DNA of 64,000 nucleotides, taken from Microbispora corallina (lineage in GTDB: Bacteria > Actinomycetota > Actinomycetes > Streptosporangiales > Streptosporangiaceae). Shown piece by piece: positions 48,078 to 57,351 of the stretch; within the stretch, counting starts at the first letter, position 1, and every line of letters starts with the position of its first letter. The stretch covers positions 1 to 64,000 of the forward strand of contig NZ_BOOC01000011.1 in NCBI RefSeq assembly GCF_016863035.1, in the 5' to 3' direction. Both the position numbers and the translations under genes were made by a program. Below the pieces are notes generated by a model. It made no database searches. It was not told the DNA's origin and saw only the letters and a list, made by a program, of their open reading frames with translations.

Positions 48078-49756
48078 CCGAGACCCCGTGGGACGAGGAG
48101 TTCGACTTCGTCGTGGTGGGAAGCGGGGGCGGCGGCATGGCGGCGGCGCTCACCGCCGCCGACGCGGGCCTCACGGCGGTCGTGCTGGAGAAGGGCAAGA
48201 GGTTCGGCGGCAGCACCGCCATCTCGGGGGGCGGGATCTGGATCCCCGGCAATCCGGCGCTGCGCGCGAGCGGGGTCCACGACGACCCGCGGGAGGTGCG
48301 GCGCTACCTCGACCTGATCACGGGTGGCCGGGTGCCCGCCGCGCGGCTCGACGCGTTCGTGGACAACGGCCCCGCCGCGATGGAGGTGCTGTGCCGCAGC
48401 AGGTGGATGCGCTTCCTCTGGACGAAGGGCTACCCCGACTACCATCCGGAGCTGGAGGGCGGCAGCCCGATGGGCCGCTCGATCGAGGCGGCGCCGTTCG
48501 ACACCCGGGCGCTGGGCCCGGACGAGCGCCACCAGCGCCCGAACGGCATGGCGGGCCCGCTGGGCCTGTGGATCACGGCGAAGGACTACCACGACCTGGC
48601 GATGGCCAGGCGCACCTGGCGGGGCCGCTGGGCCACGGTCGTGTCGGCGTGGCGGGTCTCGTCCAACCTCATCCGCCGACGCCACATGTCCACGGGCGGC
48701 CGGGCGCTGGTCGCGCGGCTGCGGATGGCGCTCAGGGACGCCGGCGTCCCCGTGTGGCTGCGCACCGCCATGACCGACCTCGTCCTCGACGACGGCGGCC
48801 GGGTCCGCGGCGTCGCCGCCGAGCGCGAGGGGCGGACGCTGCGGATCCGCGGCAGGCTCGGGGTGCTGCTCGCCACCGGGGGCTTCGACCACAACCCGGC
48901 GCTGCGGGCCGCCCACCTGCCGGAGGGCGGGCGGGCCGACTTCAGCATGGGCGCGCGGGAGAACACCGGCGACGGCATCCTCGCGGGCGAGCGGGCCGGC
49001 GCCGCCCTCGATCTGATGGACGACGCCTGGTGGATGCCCGCCGTCCGGCACCCGGCGGGGGCCACCATCCCGCTCGTGTCGGAGCGGTGCATCCCGCCGT
49101 CGATCATCGTGTCCGGGGACGGCAGGAGGTTCGCCAACGAGTCGTCGCCGTACGTGAACTTCGTGCACGACCAGCTCGCGGGCGGCCACGTGCCGGCCTG
49201 GGTCGTCATGGACGCCAAGGCGCGCGCCCGCTACCCCTTCGCGCGGCTCCTGCCCGGCGCGCCCGTGCCGGACGAGTTCTACGCCGCGGGGCTCGCCTTC
49301 CGCGCGGACACGCTGGCGGAGCTGGCCGCCCTGATCGGCGTCCCGCCGGCGGCGCTGGAGGAGACGGTCGAGCGGTTCAACGGCTTCGCCAGGGCCGGCC
49401 GCGACGAGGACTTCGGCCGGGGCGACAGCGCGTACGACCGCTACTACGGCGATCCCACGCTGCCGAACCCGAACCTCGACGTCATCGACCGCCCGCCGTT
49501 CCACGCCTTCCGGCTGGAGGTCGGCGACCTCGGCACCAAGGGAGGCCTCGTCTGCGACGAGCACAGCCGCGTCCTGCGCGCCGACGGCTCGGCCATCGAG
49601 GGACTGTACGCCACCGGGAACACCTCGGCCTCGGTCATGGGCAACGAGTACGCCGGTCCCGGCGCGACCATCGGGCCGTCCATCGTCTTCGGGTACGTCG
49701 CCGCCCGCCACGTGGCCGCGCGGGCCCGGGAGCGGGCCGCCGAGCGGCCGGCCTGA
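48074..49756 (+). CDS. kstD: 3-ketosteroid Delta1-dehydrogenase
   Basis: A 560-residue FAD dehydrogenase. The Rossmann motif is VVVGSGGGGMAAALTA (about 14-29) and the C-terminal active-site segment GNTSASVMGNEYAGPGATIGPSIVFGY carries the Tyr and the Gly four residues later that polarise the 3-keto group in KstD enzymes; another catalytic Tyr is probably in NESSPYVNFV. It introduces the 1,2-double bond into androstenedione-type steroids. It overlaps hsaD by four bases and is followed by kshB after 21 bases. Confidence 0.94.
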   Translation: MTETPWDEEFDFVVVGSGGGGMAAALTAADAGLTAVVLEKGKRFGGSTAISGGGIWIPGNPALRASGVHDDPREVRRYLDLITGGRVPAARLDAFVDNGPAAMEVLCRSRWMRFLWTKGYPDYHPELEGGSPMGRSIEAAPFDTRALGPDERHQRPNGMAGPLGLWITAKDYHDLAMARRTWRGRWATVVSAWRVSSNLIRRRHMSTGGRALVARLRMALRDAGVPVWLRTAMTDLVLDDGGRVRGVAAEREGRTLRIRGRLGVLLATGGFDHNPALRAAHLPEGGRADFSMGARENTGDGILAGERAGAALDLMDDAWWMPAVRHPAGATIPLVSERCIPPSIIVSGDGRRFANESSPYVNFVHDQLAGGHVPAWVVMDAKARARYPFARLLPGAPVPDEFYAAGLAFRADTLAELAALIGVPPAALEETVERFNGFARAGRDEDFGRGDSAYDRYYGDPTLPNPNLDVIDRPPFHAFRLEVGDLGTKGGLVCDEHSRVLRADGSAIEGLYATGNTSASVMGNEYAGPGATIGPSIVFGYVAARHVAARARERAAERPA

Positions 49757-49777
49757 CCGGCGTCCCGGGAGGCGGCC

Positions 49778-50806
49778 GTGCGGGGTCCGTACAAGGTGCG
49801 CGTCGCCGGCGTGGTCGCCGAGACGGCGGACGCCCGCTCGTTCGTGCTCGAACCCGCGGCCGGCGACCGGGAGGCGTTCCGCTACCGGCCCGGCCAGTTC
49901 CTCACCCTCCGGGTGCCCCTCGGCCCCGGCCTCGCGCGCTGCTACTCCCTCAGCAGCTCGCCGCACTGCGACGAGCCGTTGAAGGTGACGGTGAAGCGCG
50001 CGGGGCCCGGGTCGAGCTGGCTGTGCGACACCGTGGCGGAGGGAGACGTGCTGGAGGTCCTGCGGCCCGCGGGCGCCTTCACCCCGGGCTCGCTCGACGC
50101 GGACCTCCTGCTGCTCGCCGCGGGCAGCGGCATCACCCCGGTCATGTCGATCGTGAAGTCGTGCCTCGCGGCCGGGACGGGCTCACTGGTGCTCGTGTAC
50201 GCCAACCGCGACGAGCGCTCGGTCATCTTCCGCGACGAGCTGGCGGCCCTGGCCGGCCGGCACGGGGAGCGGCTGAGCGTGGTCCACTGGCTGGAGTCGG
50301 TGCAGGGGCTGCCGAGCGCGGCGGGCCTGACGGCGCTGGCCCGCCCGTACGCCGGCCGGGAGGCGTTCGTCTGCGGCCCCGAGCCGTTCATGGATGTGGC
50401 GACCGGGGTGCTCGCCGGGCTCGGCGCGCCGCGCGTGCGGCTGGAGCGGTTCACCACCCTGGAGGGCGACCCGTTCGCCGCGCCGCCCCACGAGGAGCCG
50501 GACAGTGAGCCGGACGGGGAGCCCGCCGGGGCGGCCGAGGTCGAGGTGGTGCTCGACGGCGAGACCACGACCCTGCCCTGGCCCAGGAACCGGCGTCTCC
50601 TCGACGTGCTCCTCGCGGCCGGGCTGGACGCGCCGTACTCCTGTCGCGAGGGCTCCTGCGCGGCGTGCGCCTGCGTGCTCGTCGAGGGCGAGGCGGCGAT
50701 GGAGCGCAACCAGGTGCTCGACCGGCGGGACGTGGCCGACGGCCTGCTGCTCGCCTGCCAGGCGCTCCCGGTCAGCGAGCGGGTCAGGGTCACCTACGAC
50801 GGCTGA
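49778..50806 (+). CDS. kshB: 3-ketosteroid 9alpha-monooxygenase reductase
   Basis: A 342-residue class IA oxygenase reductase: an FAD domain ([23 protein letters not shown], about 40-62), a pyridine-nucleotide domain ([27 protein letters not shown]) and a C-terminal plant-type [2Fe-2S] ferredoxin domain (about 250-342) with Cys ligands in [16 protein letters not shown] plus a distal Cys in LLACQALP. It passes electrons from NADH to KshA. An acidic linker ([11 protein letters not shown]) joins the domains. GTG 49778 follows GGGAGGCGG. The oxygenase kshA is 12 kb away on the other strand. Confidence 0.92.
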   Translation: MRGPYKVRVAGVVAETADARSFVLEPAAGDREAFRYRPGQFLTLRVPLGPGLARCYSLSSSPHCDEPLKVTVKRAGPGSSWLCDTVAEGDVLEVLRPAGAFTPGSLDADLLLLAAGSGITPVMSIVKSCLAAGTGSLVLVYANRDERSVIFRDELAALAGRHGERLSVVHWLESVQGLPSAAGLTALARPYAGREAFVCGPEPFMDVATGVLAGLGAPRVRLERFTTLEGDPFAAPPHEEPDSEPDGEPAGAAEVEVVLDGETTTLPWPRNRRLLDVLLAAGLDAPYSCREGSCAACACVLVEGEAAMERNQVLDRRDVADGLLLACQALPVSERVRVTYDG

Positions 50807-50825
50807 CCCCCGCCTCCGCGGACGG

Positions 50826-50842
50826 CTCCCACTCAGCGGGAG
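50826..50842. promoter_or_regulatory. 17-bp steroid-island inverted repeat, site 3
   Basis: CTCCCACTCAGCGGGAG has five-base perfect outer arms and lies 57 bases before hsaE, 19 bases after the kshB stop. It marks a separate promoter for the hsaE-G-F-A-like unit. Confidence 0.65.
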
Positions 50843-50899
50843 GCCCGGCGCGCGGGGCCGGGGCCACTGGGAGCGTGGAGCCGAGCGGAGGAGGTCCGG

Positions 50900-51697
50900 A
50901 TGCTGGAGGAGGCGCGGCGGGCGGCCGTGCTGGAGGAGGCGGCCGGCCGGCTGCGGGCCGCCGAGCGCGACCGCGCGCCGATCGAGCCGCTGACCGCGGC
51001 CGAGCCCGGCCTCGGCGCCGGCGAGGCGTACGAGATCCAGCTCATCAACATCCGGCGCCGCCTCGCCGCGGGCGCCCGGGTGCTCGGGCACAAGGTCGGC
51101 CTGTCGTCCCCCGTCATGCAGCGGATGATGGGCGTGGACGAGCCCGACTACGGCCACCTGCTCGACACGATGCTGCTGCGGGAGGACGTGCCCGTCCCGG
51201 CGGCGGCGTACTGCCATCCCCGCGTCGAGGTGGAGGTCGGCTACGTCCTCGGGGCGAGCCTGCCCGGCGAGGGCTGCACCGAGGCCGACGTGCTCGCCGC
51301 CACCGAGTACGTCGTGCCGAGCATCGAGCTGATCGACAGCCGGATCAGGGACTGGCGGATCGCCCTCGCCGACACGATCGCCGACAACGCGTCGTCGGCG
51401 GGTGTCGTCCTCGGCGCGGCCCGCGTGCGGCCGGACGCCCTCGACCTCGCCGGCATCGAGGCCGTCCTGCGCCGCAACGGCGAGGAGGCCGCGCGGGGGA
51501 ACACCAGCGCGGTGCTGGGGAACCCGACGACCGCGGTGGCCTGGCTCGCCGGGAAGGTGGCGGCGTTCGGCGTGAAGCTGGAGGCCGGGCACCTGATCCT
51601 CCCCGGGTCCTGCACCCGGGCCGTGGACGTCCGGCCGGGGGACGTCTTCCACGCCGAGTTCGCCGGGCTCGGCTCCGTGACCGCGCGATTCGAGTGA
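50900..51697 (+). CDS. hsaE: 2-hydroxyhexa-2,4-dienoate hydratase
   Basis: A 265-residue hydratase of the fumarylacetoacetase/2-keto-4-pentenoate hydratase fold: [50 protein letters not shown], metal ligands expected in [13 protein letters not shown] (Glu-x-Glu) and [14 protein letters not shown]. HsaE adds water to the C6 dienoate released by HsaD, giving 4-hydroxy-2-oxohexanoate. It starts a new unit behind a 17-bp repeat and is followed by hsaG after 11 bases. Confidence 0.93.
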   Translation: MLEEARRAAVLEEAAGRLRAAERDRAPIEPLTAAEPGLGAGEAYEIQLINIRRRLAAGARVLGHKVGLSSPVMQRMMGVDEPDYGHLLDTMLLREDVPVPAAAYCHPRVEVEVGYVLGASLPGEGCTEADVLAATEYVVPSIELIDSRIRDWRIALADTIADNASSAGVVLGAARVRPDALDLAGIEAVLRRNGEEAARGNTSAVLGNPTTAVAWLAGKVAAFGVKLEAGHLILPGSCTRAVDVRPGDVFHAEFAGLGSVTARFE

Positions 51698-51708
51698 GGG
51701 GACCACAG

Positions 51709-52608
51709 GTGGGCAAGGCGACCGCGGCCATCGTCGGCTCGGGGAACATCGGCACCGACCTGATGTGCAAGCTGCTGCGCTCCGACCTCGTCGAGCCGCG
51801 CTGGATGGCCGGGGCCGACCCGGAGAGCCCGGGACTCGCCCGGGCCGCGGCGGCCGGGCTGGCCGTCTCCGCCGGGGGCGCCGACTGGCTGCTCGGGCTG
51901 GACGAGCGTCCCGACATCGTCTTCGAGGCCACCTCGGCGCGGGTGCACCGGGAGAACGCGCCGCGCTACGCCGCGCTCGGCATCCGGGCCGTCGACCTCA
52001 CCCCGGCCGTGCTCGGGCCGCCGGTCGTGCCCGCGGTCAACCTCGGCGCCCACCTCGACGAGCCGAACGTCAGCCTCGTCAGCTGCGGCGGCCAGGCCAC
52101 GATCCCGATGGTGCACGCCGTCTCCCGGGTGACCGAGGTCGCGTACGCCGAGATCGTCGCCAGCGTCGCCTCGCCGTCGGCGGGCCCGGGGACGCGGGCC
52201 AACATCGACGAGTTCACCCTCACCACGAGCCGCGGCCTGGAGACGGTCGGCGGAGCGGGCCGGGGCAAGGCCATCATCATCCTCAACCCGGCGGAGCCGC
52301 CCATGATCATGCGGGACACCGTGTTCTGCTCGATCCCCGCGGACGCCGACCGGGCGGCGATCGCGGCCTCGATCAAGGAGGTGGCCGCCGCCGTCGCGGC
52401 GTACGTGCCGGGCTACCGGCTGCGCGCCGAGCCGCAGTTCGACGAGCCGTCGGCCGCGACCGGCGGCGCGGCCCGCGTGGCCGTGCTGCTGGAGGTCGAG
52501 GGGGCCGGCGACTTCCTGCCGCCGTACGCGGGCAACCTCGACATCATGACGGCCGCCGCCGCCCGGGTCGGGGAGGGCTTCGCCCGCCGCCTGCTCGCCG
52601 CCCGATGA
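51709..52608 (+). CDS. hsaG: acylating aldehyde dehydrogenase (propanal/acetaldehyde)
   Basis: A 299-residue acetaldehyde dehydrogenase of the BphJ/DmpF/HsaG family. The NAD-binding [16 protein letters not shown] (8-23) and the catalytic Cys126 in [15 protein letters not shown] are clear. It oxidises propanal, channelled from the aldolase HsaF, to propionyl-CoA. GTG 51709 has AGGGG upstream. It precedes hsaF with overlap or a 14-base gap depending on the hsaF start, matching the HsaF-HsaG complex known from Mycobacterium. Confidence 0.94.
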   Translation: MGKATAAIVGSGNIGTDLMCKLLRSDLVEPRWMAGADPESPGLARAAAAGLAVSAGGADWLLGLDERPDIVFEATSARVHRENAPRYAALGIRAVDLTPAVLGPPVVPAVNLGAHLDEPNVSLVSCGGQATIPMVHAVSRVTEVAYAEIVASVASPSAGPGTRANIDEFTLTTSRGLETVGGAGRGKAIIILNPAEPPMIMRDTVFCSIPADADRAAIAASIKEVAAAVAAYVPGYRLRAEPQFDEPSAATGGAARVAVLLEVEGAGDFLPPYAGNLDIMTAAAARVGEGFARRLLAAR

Positions 52609-52622
52609 CAGGAGACCCACCC

Positions 52623-53642
52623 ATGCCCCACAGCGCCGGCCTCGACGTACGGGTCACCGACTCCTCCCTGCGGGACGGGTCGCACGCCAAGCGGCACCGC
52701 TTCACCGCCGAGGACGTGCGGGCCGTCGTCGCCGCCCTCGACGACGCCGGCGTCCCCGTCGTCGAGGTCGCCCACGGCGACGGGCTCGGCGGCTCGTCGT
52801 TCACGTACGGCTTCAGCCACACACCCGAGCAGACCCTCATCAGGACGGCCGTCGAGACCGCGAAGCGGGCGAGGATCGCCTTCCTCATGCTCCCCGGCGT
52901 CGGCGTCCGGGACGACATCCGGGAGGCCGCAGGCAACGGCGCGTCCGTCTGCCGGATCGCCACCCACTGCACCGAGGCGGACATCGCGGTCCAGCACTTC
53001 GGACTGGCCCGGGACCTCGGCCTGGAGACCGTCGGGTTCCTCATGATGGCCCACAGCAGCCCGCCCGAGGCCCTCGCCCGGCAGGCCCGGATCATGGCCG
53101 ACGCCGGCTGCCAGTGCGTGTACGTCGTCGACTCGGCGGGTGCGCTCGTCATGGACCAGGTCGGCGACCGGGTCGCCGCGCTCGTGGCCGAGCTCGGCGG
53201 CGACGCCCAGGTCGGCTTCCACGGCCACGAGAACCTCGGGCTCGGCGTGGCCAACTCCGTCATCGCGGTCCGGGCCGGCGCCCTGCAGATCGACGGCTCG
53301 ACCCGACGGTTCGGCGCGGGGGCGGGCAACACCCCCGTCGAGGCGTTCGCCGCGGTCGCCGACCGGCTCGGCATCCGCACCGGCATCGACGTCGTGAAGA
53401 TCATCGACGCCGCCGAGGACGTGGTCCGCCCGATCATGGACGGCGAGTGCCTGCTCGACCGCATGGCCCTCACCATGGGCTACGCCGGCGTCTACTCCAG
53501 CTTCCTGCGGCACGCCGAGAGGCAGGCCGCCAGGTACGGCGTGTCCGGCGTCGAGATCCTCGTCGAGGCCGGGCGGCGCAAGCTCGTCGGCGGCCAGGAG
53601 GACCAGCTCATCGAGATCGCCGTCGAACTGGCGGGGAGGTGA
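52623..53642 (+). CDS. hsaF: 4-hydroxy-2-oxohexanoate/valerate aldolase
   Basis: A 339-residue class II aldolase of the HMG-CoA-lyase-like family: [17 protein letters not shown] (Arg17, metal-binding Asp18, His21), [18 protein letters not shown], and metal-binding histidines in [16 protein letters not shown]. It cleaves 4-hydroxy-2-oxohexanoate into pyruvate and propanal. ATG 52623 follows GGAGA and begins like known HsaF proteins; ATG 52605, which overlaps the hsaG stop, would add six residues. Confidence 0.94.
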   Translation: MPHSAGLDVRVTDSSLRDGSHAKRHRFTAEDVRAVVAALDDAGVPVVEVAHGDGLGGSSFTYGFSHTPEQTLIRTAVETAKRARIAFLMLPGVGVRDDIREAAGNGASVCRIATHCTEADIAVQHFGLARDLGLETVGFLMMAHSSPPEALARQARIMADAGCQCVYVVDSAGALVMDQVGDRVAALVAELGGDAQVGFHGHENLGLGVANSVIAVRAGALQIDGSTRRFGAGAGNTPVEAFAAVADRLGIRTGIDVVKIIDAAEDVVRPIMDGECLLDRMALTMGYAGVYSSFLRHAERQAARYGVSGVEILVEAGRRKLVGGQEDQLIEIAVELAGR

Positions 53643-53650
53643 CGGCGCCC

Positions 53651-54835
53651 ATGGCGCACGAGGTGCTCGACGCGATCGGCAGGCGGGCGGAGGAGATCCG
53701 GGCGCTCGGGCCGGTGAACGAGACGCTCGGCCGGCTCGACGACCAGGCGGCCAAGGTCCTGCGGGAGTCGGGGGCCGTCCGGCTGCTGCAGCCCGCGGCG
53801 TACGGCGGCTTCGAGGCCCACCCCCGGGAGTTCGCCGAGGCCGTCATGGCCCTGGCCGCCCTGGACGGCTCGACCGGGTGGGTCGCCGGCATCGTCGGGG
53901 TGCATCCGTGGGAGATGGCGTTCGCCGACCCCCGGGTCCGGGAGGAGGTCTGGGGCGGCAACCGGGACACGTGGGTCGCCTCGCCGTACGCGCCGATGGG
54001 CGTGGCCCGGCCGGTCGACGGCGGCTACGTGTTCACCGGCCGCTGGCAGTTCTCGTCCGGGACCGACCACTGCGACTGGATCTTCCTCGGCGGCCTGCTC
54101 GGCGACGCCGAGGGGCGGCCGGTCCAGCCGGCGACCTCCCTGCACCTGATCCTCCCGAGGTCCGACTACGAGATCGTGGAGGACTCCTGGGACGTGGTCG
54201 GCCTGCGCGGGACGGGCAGCAAGGACATCGCGGTGGCGGGGGCGTTCGTCCCCGGCTACCGGGTCATCCCGTTCGCGAAGGTCGCCGACGGGACGGCCGC
54301 GCGGGAGGCGGGGCTCACCAACCCGCTCTACCACGTGCCGTTCTCCTGCGCCTTCCCCCTCGGCATCACCGCGGCGGTCGTCGGCATCGCCGAGGGCGCC
54401 CTCGCGCACCACCTGGCCTACCAGCGCGACCGGGTGCAGATCACCGGCACCCGTGCCGCGGACGACCCGTACGCGCTGTACGCGATCAGCGAGGCGGCCG
54501 CCGAGATCGGCGCGGCGCGGGCGGCGCTGCTCGACAACGCCTGCCGCATGTACGACGCGGTGGCGGCCGGGCGGGAGGTCACGTTCGAGGAGCGGGCCGT
54601 GGGCCGCCGCACGCAGGTGCGGGCCGCCTGGCGGGCGGTCCGGGCCGTCGACGAGATCATGGCCCGGTCGGGGGGCAACGCGATGCGGTCCGCCAACCCC
54701 ATCCAGCGGTTCTGGCGGGACGCCCACATGGGGCTCGCGCACGCCATCCACGTGCCCGGCGCGGTGTTCCACATCGCCGCGTCCGCGCAGCTCGGGATGG
54801 ACCCGCCGCCCGGCGCCGGACGCGCCATGATCTGA
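53651..54835 (+). CDS. HsaA-like flavin-dependent monooxygenase (paralogue)
   Basis: A 394-residue acyl-CoA-dehydrogenase-fold oxygenase: LLQPAAYGGFEAHPREFAEAVMALAALDGSTGWVAGIVGVHPWEMAFAD, WQFSSGTDHCDWIFLGG, SWDVVGLRGTGSKDIAV and FWRDAHMGLAHAIHVPG, the same landmarks as 3-HSA hydroxylase HsaA and its HpaB/C2-like relatives. It uses reduced FMN from a partner reductase such as HsaB. The protein beginning at 63478 is a second member and by eye resembles classical HsaA more closely in its first 170 residues, so this copy may have another substrate. ATG 53651 lies nine bases after the hsaF stop. Confidence 0.88.
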   Translation: MAHEVLDAIGRRAEEIRALGPVNETLGRLDDQAAKVLRESGAVRLLQPAAYGGFEAHPREFAEAVMALAALDGSTGWVAGIVGVHPWEMAFADPRVREEVWGGNRDTWVASPYAPMGVARPVDGGYVFTGRWQFSSGTDHCDWIFLGGLLGDAEGRPVQPATSLHLILPRSDYEIVEDSWDVVGLRGTGSKDIAVAGAFVPGYRVIPFAKVADGTAAREAGLTNPLYHVPFSCAFPLGITAAVVGIAEGALAHHLAYQRDRVQITGTRAADDPYALYAISEAAAEIGAARAALLDNACRMYDAVAAGREVTFEERAVGRRTQVRAAWRAVRAVDEIMARSGGNAMRSANPIQRFWRDAHMGLAHAIHVPGAVFHIAASAQLGMDPPPGAGRAMI

Positions 54836-54862
54836 CGCCCGCCGGTCCGGCCGTCGCCGCGG

Positions 54863-55867
54863 CTAGGGGAGCGTGCCGTCCCAGACGGTGACGACGACCT
54901 TGCCGCGGGCCCGGCCCTCCTCCTGGTACCGCACGGCCTCCGGGATCTCCTCGAACCGATGGCACCGGTCGACGACCGGCCTGACCAGGCCGTCCTCGAT
55001 GAGCCCGGTCAACGTGGCGAGGTTGCGCCCGTTCTCCGCGCAGCCGATCACGTCCGCCGTCACCGTCCTGCGGGACGCGAACGGCGCGGTGGCGAGCGCC
55101 GCGGCGATGCGGCCGACGGGCTGCACCCACCGGCCACCCGGCCCGCCGACCAGGACGTGCGTCCCCCCGCGGGCCAGCGCCCGCCGGCACGTCCGCAGGG
55201 AGCGGCCGCCCCAGATGTCGATCAGCAGGTCGTGCCGCCGTCCCGACCCGGTGACGTCCTCGCGGGTGTAGTCGACCACCTCGTCCGCGCCGATCGACCG
55301 GACCAGGTCCGCGTTGCGCCCGCTGCACACGCCGGTGACCTTGGCGCCGAACGCCTTGGCGAGCTGGACGGCGAACGTGCCGACGCCTCCCGACGCCCCG
55401 TCGACGAGCACGCTCTGGCCCGCCTCGATCCGTCCCCGGTCGCGCAGAGCCAGCAGGGCGGTGTTCGCCGCCAGCGGGACCGCCGCCGCCTCCTCGAACG
55501 AGAGGTTCCGCGGCTTGCGCGCCAGCTCGCTCTCCGGGACGCACACGTACTCGCCGAAGCCGCCCTGCTTCGGCATGGCGTACACCTCGTCGCCGGGCCG
55601 GAACCCCGTCACGTCCGCGCCGACCTCCTCCACCCGGCCGGCGACGTCGGCGCCCAGGACGCGGAGCCTCGGCGCGCGCACGCCGACGGTGCCGCCCATC
55701 AGCCGTGCGACGTACGGCTGCCCCCGCATGAGGTGCCAGTCGTAGGGCTGGACGGAGGTGGCGCGCACCCGGACCAGGACCTCGTCGCGGCGGGGCACGG
55801 GCGTGGGCACCTCCGTGAGCTCCAGGACATCCGGTGAGCCGTACGAGCGCAAGACGAACGCCTTCAT
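54863..55867 (-). CDS. zinc-independent MDR alcohol dehydrogenase / quinone oxidoreductase
   Basis: A 334-residue medium-chain reductase: MKAFVLRSYGSPDVLELTEVPTPVPRRDEVLVRVRATSVQPYDWHLMRGQ, the VLGADVAGRVEEVGADVTGFRPGDEVY block, and the NADP-binding VLVDGASGGVGTFAVQLAKAFGAKVTGVCS. The structural and catalytic zinc cysteines are absent, as in quinone oxidoreductase types. It probably reduces quinones or enones with NADPH. ATG 55867 is one codon after an in-frame GTG; both follow GGGAGG. It interrupts the steroid island on the minus strand and has no evident tie to it. Confidence 0.9.
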   Translation of the reverse strand: MKAFVLRSYGSPDVLELTEVPTPVPRRDEVLVRVRATSVQPYDWHLMRGQPYVARLMGGTVGVRAPRLRVLGADVAGRVEEVGADVTGFRPGDEVYAMPKQGGFGEYVCVPESELARKPRNLSFEEAAAVPLAANTALLALRDRGRIEAGQSVLVDGASGGVGTFAVQLAKAFGAKVTGVCSGRNADLVRSIGADEVVDYTREDVTGSGRRHDLLIDIWGGRSLRTCRRALARGGTHVLVGGPGGRWVQPVGRIAAALATAPFASRRTVTADVIGCAENGRNLATLTGLIEDGLVRPVVDRCHRFEEIPEAVRYQEEGRARGKVVVTVWDGTLP

Positions 55868-55927
55868 CACGTTCCTCCCGATCCGGTGGGGGCCGATGGA
55901 GCAGGAGCGTAAAAGGCGGGACCGGCG

Positions 55928-56001
55928 GGCTCATCGGCCGAAAGTACGCCCGTTTGCCGGTCGATCGGCCGGTGCGGGTCCGGCCCTCTTCCCGATGAGC
56001 C
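55928..56001. repeat. 10-bp inverted repeat in a divergent promoter region
   Basis: GGCTCATCGG (55928-55937) and its complement CCGATGAGCC (55992-56001) are 54 bases apart between the alcohol dehydrogenase and DUF2306 genes. They could be paired regulator sites, for example for the nearby response regulator. The arms are too far apart for a terminator. Confidence 0.35.
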
Positions 56002-56030
56002 GGGGCCGGGCCGCGCGCCACGATCGGGGC

Positions 56031-56705
56031 ATGACCGACGAGAGCGCCGTGCGGCGCCTCCCCCGAACGCGGCCTGCCGTCCCGCCGCACCCGAAGGGCT
56101 CCCGAGCCCGGTTCGTGCCCGCCGCGCTGATCGCGCTCGGCGCCGTGCCCGTCGCGGCCGGGGCCTTCCGCCTGACCCAGCTCGCCGGCGGCGCCGCCGT
56201 CACGCCGGACAACGCGCGGTTCTTCGCCGTGCCGCTGCCCGTGGTGCTGCACATCGTCGGCGCCTCCCTCTACACCGTGGCGGGCGCCTTCCAGTTCGCC
56301 CCCGGCTTCCGCCGCCGCAGGCCCGGCTGGCACCGCGTAGCCGGGCGGGTCCTGGTGCCGTGCGGGCTCACGGCGGCGCTCAGCGGCCTGTGGATGGCCG
56401 TCTACTATCCCCGCCCGGTGGGCGACGGCGACCTGACCGAGGTGTTCCGGCTCGTGTTCGGCACGGCCATGGCCGTGTCCCTCGTCCTCGGCCTCGTCGC
56501 GATCCTGCGGCGCGACGTCCGCCGGCACCGCGCGTGGATGATGCGCGGCTACGCGATCGGGCAGGGGGCGGGCACGCAGGCGCTGACCCAGCTGCCCTGG
56601 ATCCTGGTCGCCGGCCTGCCCGGCGAGACCACCCGGGCGTTCCTCATGGCCGCCGCCTGGATGCTCAACCTCGCCGTGGCCGAGTGGGTCATCCGGAGGC
56701 CTTGA
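56031..56705 (+). CDS. DUF2306 membrane protein
   Basis: A 224-residue membrane protein with about five to six helices. FVPAALIALGAVPVAAGAFRLTQLAG, HIVGASLYTVAGAFQFAPGFRRRRPGWHRVAGRVLVPCGLTAALSGLWMAVYY and RRHRAWMMRGYAIGQGAGTQAL are characteristic of DUF2306, whose conserved histidines (H of LHIVGA, WHR, RHRAW) suggest haem or metal binding. The function is unknown. ATG 56031 is preceded by GATCGGGGC. Its end overlaps the convergent response regulator by 17 bases. Confidence 0.85.
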   Translation: MTDESAVRRLPRTRPAVPPHPKGSRARFVPAALIALGAVPVAAGAFRLTQLAGGAAVTPDNARFFAVPLPVVLHIVGASLYTVAGAFQFAPGFRRRRPGWHRVAGRVLVPCGLTAALSGLWMAVYYPRPVGDGDLTEVFRLVFGTAMAVSLVLGLVAILRRDVRRHRAWMMRGYAIGQGAGTQALTQLPWILVAGLPGETTRAFLMAAAWMLNLAVAEWVIRRP

Positions 56706-57351
56706 CGCGGTTGGTCTCGTACGCCCACATCGCGATCTCGACCCGGTTGCGGGCGCCGAGCTTGGCCATGAGGCTCGCGATGTGGGTCTTGACCGTGCTC
56801 AGCGAGATGTGCAGCTCGTCGGCGATCTCGCTGTTGGTCCGCCCGCGGGCGACGGTGAGCAGGATCTCCTCCTCCCGGTACGTCAGCGCCTCGACCGGGT
56901 GGGCCGGGGGCGCGGCAGGTCCGGTGCGGGCGAAGGCCCCGAGCAGCCGCGCGGTGACGCTGGGCGCGATGAGCGCGTCGCCCTCCGCCGCGGCGTGGAC
57001 GGCCTGGGAGAGCATCTGCGCCCCGGCGTTCTTGAGCAGGAAGCCACGGGCGCCCGCCCGCAGGGCGGCGTAGACGTACTCGTCGAGGTCGAACGTCGTG
57101 ATGACGACCACGGCGAGGGGGTCGGGCACGCCGGGCCCCGCGAGGAGCCGGGTGGCCTCGATGCCGTCGAGACCGGGCATGCGGATGTCGAACAGGCAGA
57201 CGTCGGGCCGCAGTCGGCGGGCGAGCTCCACCGCCCGCCGCCCGTCGGGGGCCTGGCCCACGACCTCGATGTCCGGCTGGGCGTCGAGGATCATCGCGAG
57301 CCCGGTGCGGACGATCTCCTGGTCGTCGGCGACGAGCACCCGGACGCTCAT
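56689..57351 (-). CDS. NarL/LuxR-type response regulator
   Basis: A 220-residue regulator: receiver domain with acidic VADDQ, phospho-acceptor Asp in CLFDIRMPG, Thr in VVITTFD and Lys in FLLKNAG, and a LuxR-type helix-turn-helix (LTYREEEILLTVARGRTNSEIADELHISLSTVKTHIASLMAKL). It is the cognate partner of the upstream kinase: its ATG overlaps the kinase stop by four bases. A target could be the divergent DUF2306/alcohol dehydrogenase promoter nearby. Confidence 0.95.
   Translation of the reverse strand: MSVRVLVADDQEIVRTGLAMILDAQPDIEVVGQAPDGRRAVELARRLRPDVCLFDIRMPGLDGIEATRLLAGPGVPDPLAVVVITTFDLDEYVYAALRAGARGFLLKNAGAQMLSQAVHAAAEGDALIAPSVTARLLGAFARTGPAAPPAHPVEALTYREEEILLTVARGRTNSEIADELHISLSTVKTHIASLMAKLGARNRVEIAMWAYETNRVKASG

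Noticed and set aside
47690-49756. A longer 688-codon version of the kstD frame starting inside hsaD
   Set aside because: The first 128 codons are an out-of-frame reading of hsaD. ATG 48074, overlapping the hsaD stop, gives the normal KstD N-terminus.
44190-54835. Reading the island as biphenyl or phenol meta-cleavage genes
   Set aside because: HsaE/F/G-type enzymes also serve those pathways, but KstD, KshA, KshB, HsaA/HsaB and the HsaC-type sequence are specific to steroids.
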